From positions 32,662 to 96,661 of the forward strand of contig NZ_LNQC01000063.1 of assembly GCF_001651855.1 (NCBI RefSeq): DNA of 64,000 bases, given 5' to 3'. Below, one piece after another: positions 36,562 through 46,599 of the stretch; position 1 is the stretch's first letter; each line of letters begins with the position of its first letter. Made by a program: the position numbers and the translations under genes. Below the pieces are notes generated by a model, which saw only the letters and a list, made by a program, of their open reading frames with translations, did not search any database and was not told the origin of the DNA. The stretch is from Sinorhizobium americanum. Its GTDB lineage: Bacteria > Pseudomonadota > Alphaproteobacteria > Rhizobiales > Rhizobiaceae.

Positions 36562-37512
36562 TTAACTCAGACGGATACGGGGATCGATGATGGCGACGAC
36601 GATGTCGGCGACCAGGTTGCACAGCACCACAAGTATTGCCGAGAACATGAGCAGTCCCATTACCACCGGATAGTCGCTGTATCCGAGACTATCGAGAAAC
36701 AGCCGGCCCATTCCCGGCCAGGTAAAAACGGTCTCGGTGACCAGAGCGCCGGTCAGGACGCTCGGAAGCTGCATTCCCGCCAGCGTGATCATTGGCAGCA
36801 GCGCATTGCCGACGACGTGCTTCATCAGGATCCGGCGCTCGCTCAGCCCCTTGGCGCGGGCGGTCTTGACGAATTCCTGACTGATGACATCAAGTGTCGC
36901 CGTGCGCATGTAGCGGCTCCAGATGGCGACATGCACCAGCGCCAACACAATGCTCGGCATGATTAGGTGATGGAGATAATTCAGGGCCGAGCCGTCGCCT
37001 ATCGTGTACATGTTGCCGGCCGGCAGCCAGCCCAACCGGAGCGAAAAGACGTAGATGCCGACCAGCCCGAACCAGAAGGTCGGGATCGACAAGGCCACCA
37101 TCGCGCCGACCGTCGCCAGATAGTCGAAAACCGAATAGCGGTGCGTGGCGCCACGAATGCCGATCCACGTACCTATGGCGATCGCGATGACGGTGGATGA
37201 ACCCATCAACAACAGCGTTGCAACGAGGTGACGGCCAATCACATCCAGGACCGGCGCGCCGTCGCGGAAGGAGTGACCCCAGTCGCCCTGTACGAGGCGC
37301 CAGGCCCAGTCCAGATATTGCATCCACAGCGGGCGGTTGAGCCCCAGCTGCTCCCTCAGCCGATCGAGATCGTCCTGGGTCATGCTGGGATCAAGCCCGA
37401 ATTGCGCCAGGGGGCCGCCCGGAATGAGATTCAGGACGACGAACCCGATGACCGAAACGATCAAGAGCAGGACGAGGCTCTGTGAAAGGCGATTGAGCAG
37501 GAAGCCGCGCAT
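36562..37512 (-). CDS. ABC transporter permease, DppB type
   Basis: A 316-residue permease with GGAGGAG before the ATG. The first helix (LLNRLSQSLVLLLIVSVIGFVV) and the family phrase PGGPLAQFGLDPSMTQDDLDRL are typical of DppB/OppB. The EAA loop QEFVKTARAKGLSERRILMKH lies before the last helices (VTETVFTWPGMGRLFLDSLG). It forms the channel with the DppC protein. A stem-loop separates it from the binding-protein gene. Confidence 0.92.
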   Translation of the reverse strand: MRGFLLNRLSQSLVLLLIVSVIGFVVLNLIPGGPLAQFGLDPSMTQDDLDRLREQLGLNRPLWMQYLDWAWRLVQGDWGHSFRDGAPVLDVIGRHLVATLLLMGSSTVIAIAIGTWIGIRGATHRYSVFDYLATVGAMVALSIPTFWFGLVGIYVFSLRLGWLPAGNMYTIGDGSALNYLHHLIMPSIVLALVHVAIWSRYMRTATLDVISQEFVKTARAKGLSERRILMKHVVGNALLPMITLAGMQLPSVLTGALVTETVFTWPGMGRLFLDSLGYSDYPVVMGLLMFSAILVVLCNLVADIVVAIIDPRIRLS

Positions 37513-37546
37513 TGGCTCTCCTCCTTCATGACAGCGTCAATGAATG

Positions 37547-37564
37547 GCCGCCGCAAGCGGCGGC
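37547..37564 (-). terminator. Stem-loop after the binding-protein gene
   Basis: GCCGCCG and CGGCGGC with a CAAG loop lie 13 bases after the binding-protein stop and before the permease ribosome site. Such hairpins after binding-protein genes usually raise the binding protein over the permeases by protecting the mRNA 3' end. Confidence 0.55.
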
Positions 37565-37576
37565 GGCCGCTTTAGG

Positions 37577-39241
37577 TCAGCTCTGCCAACGCCATGTTGT
37601 GGCATGCCACGAAGCGGTGCGGGTGTTGGCGTTGGGCTCGAAGCCCTCCAGCCCTTCCTTGCGCCCCAGCACGTTTGTGTAGGCAAACAGCGGCAGGAAC
37701 GGCAGGTCCTCACGGACGATTTCCTGGACACGGTTGTAGATCGCCCGCCGTTCCTCCGGATCAAAGGTGCGGGCACCTTTTTCGAGCAGCGCATCGACCT
37801 CCGGATTGGAGTACTGGCCTGTGTTCGAACCCTTCCCGCCCTTCGCGGCAATTGCGCCGGTGTGTAGGCGGTTGGTGGCGTCCGGATCCGCCGCAATGAG
37901 ATAGGTGACACCGGCGATCGCCGAGTCGAATTGCGACTTGAGCCAGAATTCGCCCCACATGACGGCCGCCGGCAGATTCGAAATGGTCATCTCGACGCCG
38001 ATTTCTGCAAAGGTTTGCTGCAGGAACTGCTGCACCTGTTCACGCAGATTGTTCCCTGCCGTGGTCGCATTGGCGAAGGACAGCCGCACCCCATCCTTCG
38101 CACGTATTCCATCCGATCCCGGCACCCAGCCCGCTTCGTCGAGGATCTTGCGCGCCAGGTCGAGATTGAACTCCTGTGCCGGCAGGTTCGGATTGTAATA
38201 GTAGGACTCCTTCGGCATGAAGGTTTCGGTGAGGGTGCCGACACCGAAGTAGATCGCGTCGATAATCGCGTTCCTGTCCATCGCGGCATAGAGCGCCTTG
38301 CGCACCGCCGGGTCTTTGAATTGCGGCTTCTCAAGATTGAGATAGATCGACTCGAGCGATGCCCCGGGCTCCAGAGTCACCACACGGCCCGGCAATTTGC
38401 TCGCTTCCTCGTAGTGGTCGGCGGTAATGTATGCCTGGTCGACAACATCGATGTCGCCACTCTTGAACTGGGTGTAGAGCACCGTCATGTCAGGGATGTA
38501 CTTGAATACGAGCCGCTCGACATAGGGGCCGTCCCCGAAGTATTCAGGGTTGGCGACGAGCTCGAGATGGTCGCCGGCAACGCGCTGCGCCCATTTGAAT
38601 GCACCGGTGCCGACAGGCGCCTGGTTGAAGGCGGCAGCGTTGGGATCGGCCTCTTTCTCCAGAATGTGCTTGGGCACCATGAAGGTTTCGGCGAGGAACG
38701 ACAGGTAGGGCGCGAAAGCCTCCTCCATGCGCCAGGTGATCTCAGTCGGCGAGACCACCGTGACGTCACGCACCAGGGAATGCCCACCCGTGCGCCAAGC
38801 GCGGAATTTCGGGTTGGTGATGAGTTCAAGCGTGAACTTAACATCCTCGGCGGTGAAGGGCTTACCGTCGTGCCAGCGAACGTCGTCACGCAGGCGGACG
38901 CGCCACTTCAGACCGTCCTCCGAGATGCCGCCGTTCTTCTGTGTGGGCACTTCGGCAGCAAGATTGGGCTGGAGAACACCCTTGGGATCCATGCGGAAAA
39001 GGGCGTCGAACAGGGAGAAATGGACCGCGTCGTCGACTTCGATATGTGCCATCAGCGGATTGAAGACGGTGGGTTCCTGCGAAAGTCCCACCACGACGCG
39101 GCCGGTCGGGTTTGCGGTTTCGGCAAAGGCGGGCTTGCCGAGCAAGTTTGGTGCGGCAAAGCACGCAACGCCGCCTGCTGCCATTAAGCGTAGCGCGTCG
39201 CGTCGCGAATAGGTCGATGTGGTCGTATGATCTTTAGTCAT
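37577..39241 (-). CDS. ABC transporter substrate-binding protein, DppA/OppA type (SBP_bac_5)
   Basis: A 554-residue exported receptor. It has a Tat-type leader (TYSRRDALRLMAAGGVACFA), then the cluster-C pattern VVVGLSQEPTVFNPLMAHIE, LRDDVRWHDGKPFTAEDVKF and VFKYIPDMTVLYTQFKSGDID. The C-terminal domain has VRLSFANATTAGNNLREQVQ and PEERRAIYNRVQEIVREDLP. Class C receptors bind peptides, opines, nickel or sugars. Here the FAD oxidoreductase in the same operon and nearby aminotransferases suggest an amino-acid-derived ligand. Which one is not evident. Confidence 0.9.
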   Translation of the reverse strand: MTKDHTTTSTYSRRDALRLMAAGGVACFAAPNLLGKPAFAETANPTGRVVVGLSQEPTVFNPLMAHIEVDDAVHFSLFDALFRMDPKGVLQPNLAAEVPTQKNGGISEDGLKWRVRLRDDVRWHDGKPFTAEDVKFTLELITNPKFRAWRTGGHSLVRDVTVVSPTEITWRMEEAFAPYLSFLAETFMVPKHILEKEADPNAAAFNQAPVGTGAFKWAQRVAGDHLELVANPEYFGDGPYVERLVFKYIPDMTVLYTQFKSGDIDVVDQAYITADHYEEASKLPGRVVTLEPGASLESIYLNLEKPQFKDPAVRKALYAAMDRNAIIDAIYFGVGTLTETFMPKESYYYNPNLPAQEFNLDLARKILDEAGWVPGSDGIRAKDGVRLSFANATTAGNNLREQVQQFLQQTFAEIGVEMTISNLPAAVMWGEFWLKSQFDSAIAGVTYLIAADPDATNRLHTGAIAAKGGKGSNTGQYSNPEVDALLEKGARTFDPEERRAIYNRVQEIVREDLPFLPLFAYTNVLGRKEGLEGFEPNANTRTASWHATTWRWQS

Positions 39242-39281
39242 GATGTCTCCTCCCTAGTGACAAAATGAAGGTCGGCGGCTC

Positions 39282-40946
39282 TTAAACGTTCGCAGCAGCC
39301 GGCCGGGTGCTCCTCGGTCGCTCCCCGGGAATCGCGGTCACCAGCTCGCGCGTGTACGCCGATTGCGGGTTCAGAAAGATTTGGGACGGCGGGCCGTGCT
39401 CGACGATCCGCCCTTTTTGCATCACCGCAATTTCGTCGCAGATCTGGCTTGCGACGCGCAGATCATGGGTGATGAAAATCATCGACACGCCGGTTTCCCG
39501 CTGGATCTGGTCTAGCAGCTTGAGGATCTGGGCCTGGATAGAGACGTCGAGCGCAGAGACTGCCTCGTCGGCAATCAACAGCTTGGGCTTGAACATCAAG
39601 GCCCGGGCGATGCCGATGCGCTGGCGTTGCCCACCGGAAAACTCGTGCGGATAACGTCCGAAGGCGCCGGCATCGAGACCGACACGGGCCAGCAGCCCCC
39701 GCGCCTCCTCACGCGCCTGAGCGTAGGGCATGCCGTGCGCGACGGGGCCTACGGTCAGGATTTGTCCTATAGTCGAACGCGGATTGAGCGACGCGAAGGG
39801 ATCCTGGAAGATCATCTGGATCCGCGGCCGCAGCGGACGGAATTCCGATTCCGACAGCCTGGCGATGTCGCGGCCCTCGAACAGAATGCGGCCGCCATCG
39901 CTGTCCTGCAGCTTGATCAAAAGCCTTCCGAGCGATGACTTGCCGGAGCCGCTTTCGCCGACAACGCCGAGCGTGCGTCCTGCGGCCAGTTCGAATGAAA
40001 CATCCTTGACAGCCGGCACGATACGCTGGCTGCCGAACAGGGCACTGCCGCTGCAATAAGTCTTGGACAATCCTTCGACCTTCAGGATCGTCTCGTTGCT
40101 CGCCTTTTCCTGAACGACTCGATCCTCGCCAGTCAGGTGCGGGACGGCGGCGATCAGGCGCTGGGTGTAGGGGTGGGTGGGGGATTTGAGAACCTGCTCG
40201 GCGGTGCCTTGCTCGACAACGCGGCCCTTTTCCATCACCACGACACTGTCGGCGATCTCAGCCACGACACCGAAGTCATGGGTAATGAACATCACGCTCA
40301 TGCCCTTGCGGCGCTGAATGTCTCGGATCAGCTTCAGGATCTGCGCCTGCGTGGTGACGTCGAGGGCCGTGGTCGGTTCGTCGGCGATCAGGACCGTGGG
40401 CTCGAGCGCCAGCGCCATGGCGATCATCACGCGCTGGCGTTGCCCGCCCGAAAGCCGGAACGGATACTGGTAGTACATGAGCTCCGGATCGGGCAGACCG
40501 ACTTCGCTCAGCAGTTCGATGGCGCGGCTGCGCCGCGACGCCTTCGTGCCCACACCATGTGCCGTCAGGACTTCGGTAATCTGCTCGCCGACCGTCATCA
40601 GCGGGTTAAGCGCCGAGAGCGGATCCTGGAAAATCATGGATACGACGCGGCCGCGCAGTCCTCGCAGTGTTTTCGCCGGTGCGCCGATGATGGCCGTGCC
40701 ATCGAGATGAATAGCACCGGACGAGACGGGGATCAGCTTCGGCAGAAGCCCCATGATCGTGTTTGCCGTTACCGACTTGCCTGAGCCGGACTCGCCGATA
40801 ATGCACAGGATCTGGCCCCGCTTGAGATCAAACGAGATGTTCTCGACGGCGTGGGTCCGCTCCATGCCTTTCGGCAAGTCGACTGTCAGCCCACGCACCG
40901 AAAGCGCTGCGTCGTGTACGGAAACAGCCTGGATGCTAGCGGCCAT
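39282..40946 (-). CDS. Fused dipeptide-type ABC ATPase (DppD-DppF)
   Basis: A 554-residue protein holding two complete ATPase domains. The ATG at 40946 follows GGAGGAG. The first domain has [28 protein letters not shown] and [13 protein letters not shown]. The second has [27 protein letters not shown] and [13 protein letters not shown]. Note the E-A variation in the second Walker B (ADEAVSALD), seen in this family. It drives the DppB/C permeases. It is the first gene of the operon, followed by the receptor gene 40 bases on. Confidence 0.92.
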   Translation of the reverse strand: MAASIQAVSVHDAALSVRGLTVDLPKGMERTHAVENISFDLKRGQILCIIGESGSGKSVTANTIMGLLPKLIPVSSGAIHLDGTAIIGAPAKTLRGLRGRVVSMIFQDPLSALNPLMTVGEQITEVLTAHGVGTKASRRSRAIELLSEVGLPDPELMYYQYPFRLSGGQRQRVMIAMALALEPTVLIADEPTTALDVTTQAQILKLIRDIQRRKGMSVMFITHDFGVVAEIADSVVVMEKGRVVEQGTAEQVLKSPTHPYTQRLIAAVPHLTGEDRVVQEKASNETILKVEGLSKTYCSGSALFGSQRIVPAVKDVSFELAAGRTLGVVGESGSGKSSLGRLLIKLQDSDGGRILFEGRDIARLSESEFRPLRPRIQMIFQDPFASLNPRSTIGQILTVGPVAHGMPYAQAREEARGLLARVGLDAGAFGRYPHEFSGGQRQRIGIARALMFKPKLLIADEAVSALDVSIQAQILKLLDQIQRETGVSMIFITHDLRVASQICDEIAVMQKGRIVEHGPPSQIFLNPQSAYTRELVTAIPGERPRSTRPAAANV

Positions 40947-41693
40947 CGAGATCTCCTCCCTCTTTAGGGGCGCCGGTTTTTCTGCCGTGGTTTGCGCGCC
41001 GTTCGCGGTTGCGCAATCCATCAAATGGCCAGAAACCGGCCGCTTATGTAAGCATCTGCTTTAATTCCCCGCCAGACCTTCTTGGTCTGTGGCGAAGGAT
41101 GTCAGCCTGCAGCGTCGACTGCGTCACCAGGGCAATGATCGAACGGTACTGACGGTGCTTCTGTTACGGGTTGCTCGTACACAAAGCTCACGCCGATTCC
41201 TCCACTTACGGTATTTGATCGAAACTGCCTTGACGAAAGCTGCGGCGCTGAGCCGATAGGACTGCCGTCGAGGCCCTGGAGCAAGCGACCTCCTCCAGGT
41301 GCCGCTCCGATGCCAGTCACTATGACTGTATCTGTCCTAGGCGAGTCGCCGAAAACAGCTGCTGAGGCAGCACGAACTTCCGAACAGAATGCCGGTATTG
41401 GCATATTCTGTGCTTGGCGAACTCAGGAACTCGCCTGTGTGCAAAAGCCCCCGACGAAGATGGCCGGCAGCGGTCGACGAACACGACGGCCGTGGGATCG
41501 GGCTGCGACTGCAGAGTCATGTGGATCAACGCGGCAGAGAGACGGGTAGGGCGAACTCCATCGCCGCTCAGACGTATGCAAAAACGCGGAAGACTTGCGG
41601 ACGGGGGGCAGCACGCTGCCTCATTGCCGTGGCTTCTTCGTGCGTTTCGCTGGGCGGAGCTCCACGAGCCTTCTGACGCGGCGCAAACATGGT
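40947..41693. other. 747-base gap without a supported gene
   Basis: This gap separates the transporter operon from the second FAD oxidoreductase. A minus-strand frame at 41102-41404 (100 codons, low-complexity Gly/Ser/Val composition) has no recognisable domain or ribosome site. The left end holds the promoter of the transporter operon. The stretch may be an eroded coding region but I cannot identify it. Confidence 0.3.
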
Positions 41694-42971
41694 TCAGGGA
41701 AGCATGTCCTTCATCCGGTAATAGGCACCCACAATCGGCAGGAACCAAGGCTTGCCGGTGTGCATCGGCACGGCGCGCCACGCCATGCCCTCAAGCGGAT
41801 TGGCATCCTTTCGCCCCATCGCCATATCGGCCAGGGCGTTGCCCATCAAAGTCGACAGCTGAGCTCCGTGTCCCGAATAGCCCATGCTGTAAAGCACACC
41901 GTCGGCGCCGCCAGCCCGCGGATAACGATCTTGGGTGCATCCCACGAGGCCGCCCCAGCAATAGTCGATCTCGACACCCTCAAGCTGAGGAAATATGCCG
42001 ACCAGTTGCTTGCGCAAGAGCTGACCGGAGCTGACGTCGGTCTTCTGGTTCGACTGTGCCGAAAATCTCGCCCGACCGCCGAACAGCATCCGGTTATCCG
42101 GTGTTAGGCGAAAATAGTTCGCGATGTTCAGCGAGTTGGTGAAGTTGCGGTTTCCCGGCACAGTGGCGGCAATCTCCTGTTCGGTGAGCGGGCGCGTGGC
42201 GATGATGAAGGAAGCGATCGGCATCATCCTTCGGGAGAAATAGCCGAACGCGCTAGATGTATAGGCGTCAGTCGCCAGAATAACCTGGCGAGCTGTAAGC
42301 GAACCGGTCGGTGTTGTCAGCCTCCATCCATTTGCTGCGCGCTCGCGGCCAATGACAGGGTTCCGTTCCCAGATTGCCGCACCATAACGATGGGCGGCAT
42401 CGGCCACACCATTGGCGTAGCGGCCCATGTGCATCATGGCGGATTTCGGAGACAGGATCGCCCCGTGGAATGCATCCGAACGGACCTCATTGCGAAGATC
42501 CTCACGAGTGAGCCATTCGGCCGACGGGTCGATCTCGCGGCGGATCTCTTCGCACGTCGCCTGCAGCTTCTCGACGTGAGAGGGCTTGGATGCGAGCTTG
42601 AGTTTTCCGCCTCTGCGGAAGTTGCAGTCGATCTTTTCCTCCTCAATGAGCGCTTCGATCATGTCGATCGAGTCATCGTAGGCCCGCCACAACCGGCGCG
42701 CCTGGATTTCCCCGAATTGGAGCCTGGCGGCACTGAAGCTCGCGAAATGCCCGCTGTTGAGGTGCCCGCCATTACGGCCAGACGCGCCATAGCCGACATG
42801 CTCGGCTTCGAGCAAAGCGACTTTTACCCCGGACTTCGCGAGGTTGCGCGCGGCACTGAGGCCGGTGAAGCCGGCACCGATCACCGCGACCTCGAAGTCA
42901 CCTGAGACAGGCCCGACCACGCCCCCGGCGAATGGAACGGAGGTTTCATGCCAGTAGGAGGCGAATTTCAT
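41694..42971 (-). CDS. FAD-dependent amine/amino-acid oxidoreductase (DAO family), copy 2
   Basis: A 425-residue flavoprotein. The start is the ATG at 42971 behind AAGGGTG. It carries FEVAVIGAGFTGLSAARNLAKSG for FAD, then HVGYGASGRNGGHLNSGHF (covalent-FAD-like region of PuuB/sarcosine oxidase relatives). The C-terminal half has NYFRLTPDNRMLFGGRARF, YCWGGLVGCTQDRYPRAG and YSMGYSGHGAQLSTLMG. It is clearly the same broad family as the protein at 34271, and the tail similarity (PWFLPIVGAYYRMKDMLP against PWFMPAIIEGYRMQDRI) suggests a shared ancestor. It lies in the second catabolic set, downstream of the broken AsnC/Lrp gene and PLP enzyme. Confidence 0.86.
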   Translation of the reverse strand: MKFASYWHETSVPFAGGVVGPVSGDFEVAVIGAGFTGLSAARNLAKSGVKVALLEAEHVGYGASGRNGGHLNSGHFASFSAARLQFGEIQARRLWRAYDDSIDMIEALIEEEKIDCNFRRGGKLKLASKPSHVEKLQATCEEIRREIDPSAEWLTREDLRNEVRSDAFHGAILSPKSAMMHMGRYANGVADAAHRYGAAIWERNPVIGRERAANGWRLTTPTGSLTARQVILATDAYTSSAFGYFSRRMMPIASFIIATRPLTEQEIAATVPGNRNFTNSLNIANYFRLTPDNRMLFGGRARFSAQSNQKTDVSSGQLLRKQLVGIFPQLEGVEIDYCWGGLVGCTQDRYPRAGGADGVLYSMGYSGHGAQLSTLMGNALADMAMGRKDANPLEGMAWRAVPMHTGKPWFLPIVGAYYRMKDMLP

Positions 42972-43226
42972 TGCTGCACACCCTTCATGCTCATCTGAGC
43001 CTGCTTCGGAGACATAGAGTGTACGCCAGCTTCTACGGGTGAGGTGCGGCACAAGCGTTCTTGTTTCGCAACAACTACCTGCGTTGAATGGCGCAAACCA
43101 CAGGATCTTCTGTTTGCGCGCAAACTCCGCGGCCTGCCTCTGCGGACCGCAGATTAGGATGCCGAAGAATATTGGTAATCGCGAGGGCCGCCCGTCGGAG
43201 CAAAGGGCGAAGTGCGGATGAAGATT

Positions 43227-43697
43227 CTACGGCCGAAATATGCTCGTCAGTGGCAGATGTCCCTTCACGACCGGCGATTTCTACGAAGCTGAAATATTTA
43301 TCAATACCGACGTCCAACTCGACCAGCCGCTCCATGATCGCTTGATATTCGCTGATCCCGGCGGTCACGAATTTCAAGAGGTAGTCGTAGCCACCGGAGA
43401 CCACATGGCACTCAATGAGCTGTTCGATCTTCTCAACGGTTGCGAGGAAGCGTGCAAAGTCGGTCTGCCGGTGGTTCTTCAGGGTGATCTCGGTGAACAC
43501 CGTCAAGGTCTGCCCCAACCTGGCGACATTGATCTGCGCCGAATAGCCCTCGATATAGCCCTCCGACTCCAGCTTCTTCACGCGCATGAGGCAGGGGCTC
43601 GGCGATAGATTCACCACCTCCGAAAGCTCCACATTTTCATTCGGCCATTCTGCTGCAGGACGTGCAGTATCTTGATGTCGATCCGATCGAGTTTCAT
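43227..43697 (-). pseudogene. Third AsnC/Lrp gene, inactivated by two deletions
   Basis: Homologous over its full length to the regulators at 28842 and 29583, but 471 bases long instead of 477. It starts MKLDRIDIKILHVLQQNGRM and then loses one base where the intact copies read MTNVELSE, so the frame shifts. The body (SPSPCLMRVKKLESEGYIEG, TVFTEITLKNHRQTDFARF) is in another frame. Near the end a 5-base deletion (where FVVLKSP is expected) restores the first frame: KSPVVKGHLPLTSIFRP, then a stop at 43229-43227. The intact middle frame could still begin at a GTG (43632), but without the first helix of the DNA-binding domain. Confidence 0.85.
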
Positions 43698-43755
43698 GGC
43701 GTTAGCTTTTGCTGATGAGAATAGCGAGCCTATTCGGCTGCCGAGGCAGCCGACG

Positions 43756-45090
43756 TTACACCTGCGCAACGGCCTCCTTGAGCGCGCATTCCATGGCTTC
43801 GAGGAACCGATCCACATGCTCCGCTTGGCAAATCAGTGGGGGACGCACCTTCAGCGTATCCTCGTTGGCGCCCGTCGTGCTGATGAGAACGCCATCATCA
43901 CGCATGAGGTTTACGATATCCAATGCCATGGCGCGCCGGCTGGCCTCTCCCGTTCCATCCAAGCCGATGTCGATGCCGAAGAACAGCCCGGCATTTCGGA
44001 TGCCGCGAATGCCGGGATGCAGCTTGGCAAGATGCTCCAACCCCACCCTCAGGCGCTCACTCATGGCAAGCGCATGCTCGGGAATCCGGTCCCTGTGCAA
44101 GATTGTCAGGACGGCGTCGGCTGCCGCGATTCCGACTGTATTGCCGCCGAAGGTATTTGAGTACCGGGCAGTAGCGCCAAAGCGATCCATCGGTGCCTTA
44201 CGGCCGACGACCCCGCCGATTGGAAATCCATTGCCCATTGGCTTGCCGAGGGTAACGAGGTCCGGAACAACTTCGTGCCGCCCAAAACCCCACATGTGTG
44301 TGCCCGTCCGTCCGAATCCCGGCTGAACTTCATCGGCAATGAGGAGGCCACCCGCCTCCCTCACCGCCTTGACGCCACCTGCGATGAAGCCAGGGGGGTC
44401 CACCCAGACGCCGTCGCTCGAAAAAATACTGTCGATGAGGAGAGTTGCAACCCCGATGCCGCGCCGGTTCAGGTCTGCAATGGCAGCTCGCACTTGCGCT
44501 TCAAAGAAATCCGCTGCCTGCGATTCCGAAATGCCTGCCGGGCCAGGTAGAGACACCATGCGAACGGCATGACTGAGCGTGACGGCGTAGCCGAGGTTTG
44601 GCGACACCATCGACGTGGCCGCGCTCGTGCCGTGATAGGCATGGGAAGAAACGATCACGCCCTCGCTGCCGCTTGCCAGCCGGGCGATCCGGAGCGCCAG
44701 ATCGTTCGATTCGCTTCCCGTGCAGGTAAAGACAACGCGGTTCAATTCCTGGGGAAAGGTGGCCACGAGCCGCTCGGCATAGTCGACAAGCCTCGGTTCG
44801 AGATAGCGGGTATTTGCGCTAATTCGGCTGGCTTGTTCCGCCATGGCAGCGTTGATCTCCGGATTGCAATGCCCGAGAGACGGCACATTGTTATAAAAAT
44901 CCAGATAGCGACGTTCGTCCGGGTCGTAGAGCCACATGCCCTCGCCGCGGACGAAATGCACCGGTCGGCGGTATTGGAGCCTGTAGGAGGCTCCCAGTAC
45001 GCTGTCGCGCCGGGCGATCAGTTCAGATTCGCGGGGTGGAATTGATGCTTCCCCAGGCGTAAAGCGGTTGGGCATGAGATCGGTGGACAT
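43756..45090 (-). CDS. Class III PLP enzyme, AGXT2L-like phospho-lyase
   Basis: A 444-residue PLP protein. The ATG at 45090 has CAGGATC before it; an upstream TTG at 45153 is less likely. It shows FVRGEGMWLYDPDERRYLDF then NNVPSLGHCNPEINAA, the NNV.xxGH.HP pattern typical of the AGXT2-like phospho-lyases (ethanolamine-phosphate and 5-phosphohydroxylysine phospho-lyases) rather than ordinary transaminases. TGSESNDLALRIARLA, LIADEVQPGFGRTG (Asp near 253) and LVTLGKPMGNGFPIGGVV (Lys near 283) complete the site. It is next to an APH-type kinase gene, 72 bases away. In that known pathway a kinase phosphorylates hydroxylysine, and the phospho-lyase eliminates phosphate and ammonia. An aminotransferase role remains possible. 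Confidence 0.8.
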   Translation of the reverse strand: MSTDLMPNRFTPGEASIPPRESELIARRDSVLGASYRLQYRRPVHFVRGEGMWLYDPDERRYLDFYNNVPSLGHCNPEINAAMAEQASRISANTRYLEPRLVDYAERLVATFPQELNRVVFTCTGSESNDLALRIARLASGSEGVIVSSHAYHGTSAATSMVSPNLGYAVTLSHAVRMVSLPGPAGISESQAADFFEAQVRAAIADLNRRGIGVATLLIDSIFSSDGVWVDPPGFIAGGVKAVREAGGLLIADEVQPGFGRTGTHMWGFGRHEVVPDLVTLGKPMGNGFPIGGVVGRKAPMDRFGATARYSNTFGGNTVGIAAADAVLTILHRDRIPEHALAMSERLRVGLEHLAKLHPGIRGIRNAGLFFGIDIGLDGTGEASRRAMALDIVNLMRDDGVLISTTGANEDTLKVRPPLICQAEHVDRFLEAMECALKEAVAQV

Positions 45091-45162
45091 AGCTTTGATC
45101 CTGCTTAAGTTTCCATCCGCGAGAAGGTCGCGAGTTACCGTACTGATTTCCAAGGCGTGTGA

Positions 45163-46287
45163 CTAAACACTCGGAGGGCCCCCGCGCGGGCTAAGGCACC
45201 GGGCAACGCACAGCATCTCCGCCTCCCCGACGTCTAACGCCGACAGGATAGAGAGCCCGCGTTCGGCTCGGGCCACGTTCTTCTTGATGTATGCTGCCTC
45301 GGCCGGAAACAGCCCGGCTCGCCAGTAGTTGATCAGGATGAGCGCGCTCTGCCGCGCCTTTATCAGTCCGACGAGCAGGTTTGCCTCGAGCGCGGAAAGC
45401 GGAAGCACCGAAGCATAACCCGCGATGAGATTTTCTGCGCCGCCCAGAGCCAAGGACGGGTCGGTCACCATGTGGCTTGCCGCAATCGCGAGATCCTGAA
45501 TCCGTGGGCCCCAGCAGCCGTCGCCGAAATCGATGAACGCGACACCATTATCGGTCAGGAGTGTGTTGAACGGGCTGGGGTCATTGTGCGTGACCTGCCA
45601 TCCTATCTCGCGCAGTTGCGGCTCGATGAGCTCGACGTAATTGCTCATGGAAAGACGCACGGAATCTGCAACGGCCCCTGTAGGCAAATGCTTCTCCAGT
45701 TCCATTAGCCTCGGCCAGCATCCGACATGCCAAAGGACTGGGCGGTGCACAGCGGGCAACGTCAGAGGCTCGAGAGCCAAATTGAGCCTGCCAAGCGCCT
45801 GGCCGACCCGGTAAAGGACGTCCGGAGTTGCGTTCGCCTGGTGCAGCGGCACCCCCGAAAGTCGGGTCTGCAGGTAGCCGCAAACATCCTCCTCTTCGAA
45901 CATAAGCGTGCCGCTGCCGGTACGCACGATATGAGGTACTGCGAAACCGCAAGTGCCTTCCAGCCCTGCGAGGGCCGCAACCTGAAAGCGGAAACTGTCT
46001 CTTCCTTCCGGCTGCGCTGACGTTTTGAGGATCAGCCGATCGCCGTTCCACAGCGCGACCTCAGCGGTACACTCGACTTCCGAGGACAGAACCCTGACCG
46101 TTCCCGTTAGACCGTAGTGGCGCAATAGCAGCTCACCCAAGACTCGTGCGTCCGCAGGGCTCGGCTTTGTCGCCAGAATAGCGGCAGCAGCCCCAAAATA
46201 TGCTCTGGTGAAAGGGGCGCGGATCGACTGGTTGCCGTCGAGATAATCCTCGCCGTGGTCTGGAACCGCATCGTTACAAGCACTCAA
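45163..46287 (-). CDS. APH-family small-molecule kinase, hydroxylysine-kinase-like
   Basis: About 374 residues if translation begins at a TTG at 46287 (GAGGG before it). No ATG occurs upstream in the frame, which stays open to 46542, so the start is uncertain. The kinase core has VALWNGDRLILKTSA (nucleotide Lys), catalytic loop VTHNDPSPFNTLL and metal site VAFIDFGDGCWGPRIQDLA. The HND and DFGD pair is the aminoglycoside phosphotransferase/choline-kinase pattern also used by hydroxylysine kinase. Pairing with the phospho-lyase-like gene supports a phosphorylated amino-alcohol intermediate. The real substrate must be tested. Confidence 0.75.
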   Translation of the reverse strand: MSACNDAVPDHGEDYLDGNQSIRAPFTRAYFGAAAAILATKPSPADARVLGELLLRHYGLTGTVRVLSSEVECTAEVALWNGDRLILKTSAQPEGRDSFRFQVAALAGLEGTCGFAVPHIVRTGSGTLMFEEEDVCGYLQTRLSGVPLHQANATPDVLYRVGQALGRLNLALEPLTLPAVHRPVLWHVGCWPRLMELEKHLPTGAVADSVRLSMSNYVELIEPQLREIGWQVTHNDPSPFNTLLTDNGVAFIDFGDGCWGPRIQDLAIAASHMVTDPSLALGGAENLIAGYASVLPLSALEANLLVGLIKARQSALILINYWRAGLFPAEAAYIKKNVARAERGLSILSALDVGEAEMLCVARCLSPRGGPPSV

Positions 46288-46599
46288 GATTGAGACCCTC
46301 GCACTGTTTGGAGCGGACGCATGCTCATCCGAAATGCGACCATCGAGATGGCATCCAGTCCGCGGCGCCAGCCACGATAAAGGCCGGGCGTTTGCTGCTG
46401 ATGGCGGGACCACAGTCGCCGCCTTCAGCACGATTGTCTCGGTCCCGGTTTCGGAAATTACCTCATCCGCGCCGGGCTGGTGATGCCACCGCCGTACAAG
46501 GCGGCACCGTAGTCGCCCCTCGGCTCCTCGACACTCGGGCAAACCGAGGTTCGTTATCGGGCCGCTGGAAGGGAGATTTTCAGATGTATTCGGACTTCC

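Noticed and set aside
41102..41404. 100-codon frame after the dipeptide operon
   Set aside because: No recognisable domain; Gly/Ser-rich low-complexity sequence.
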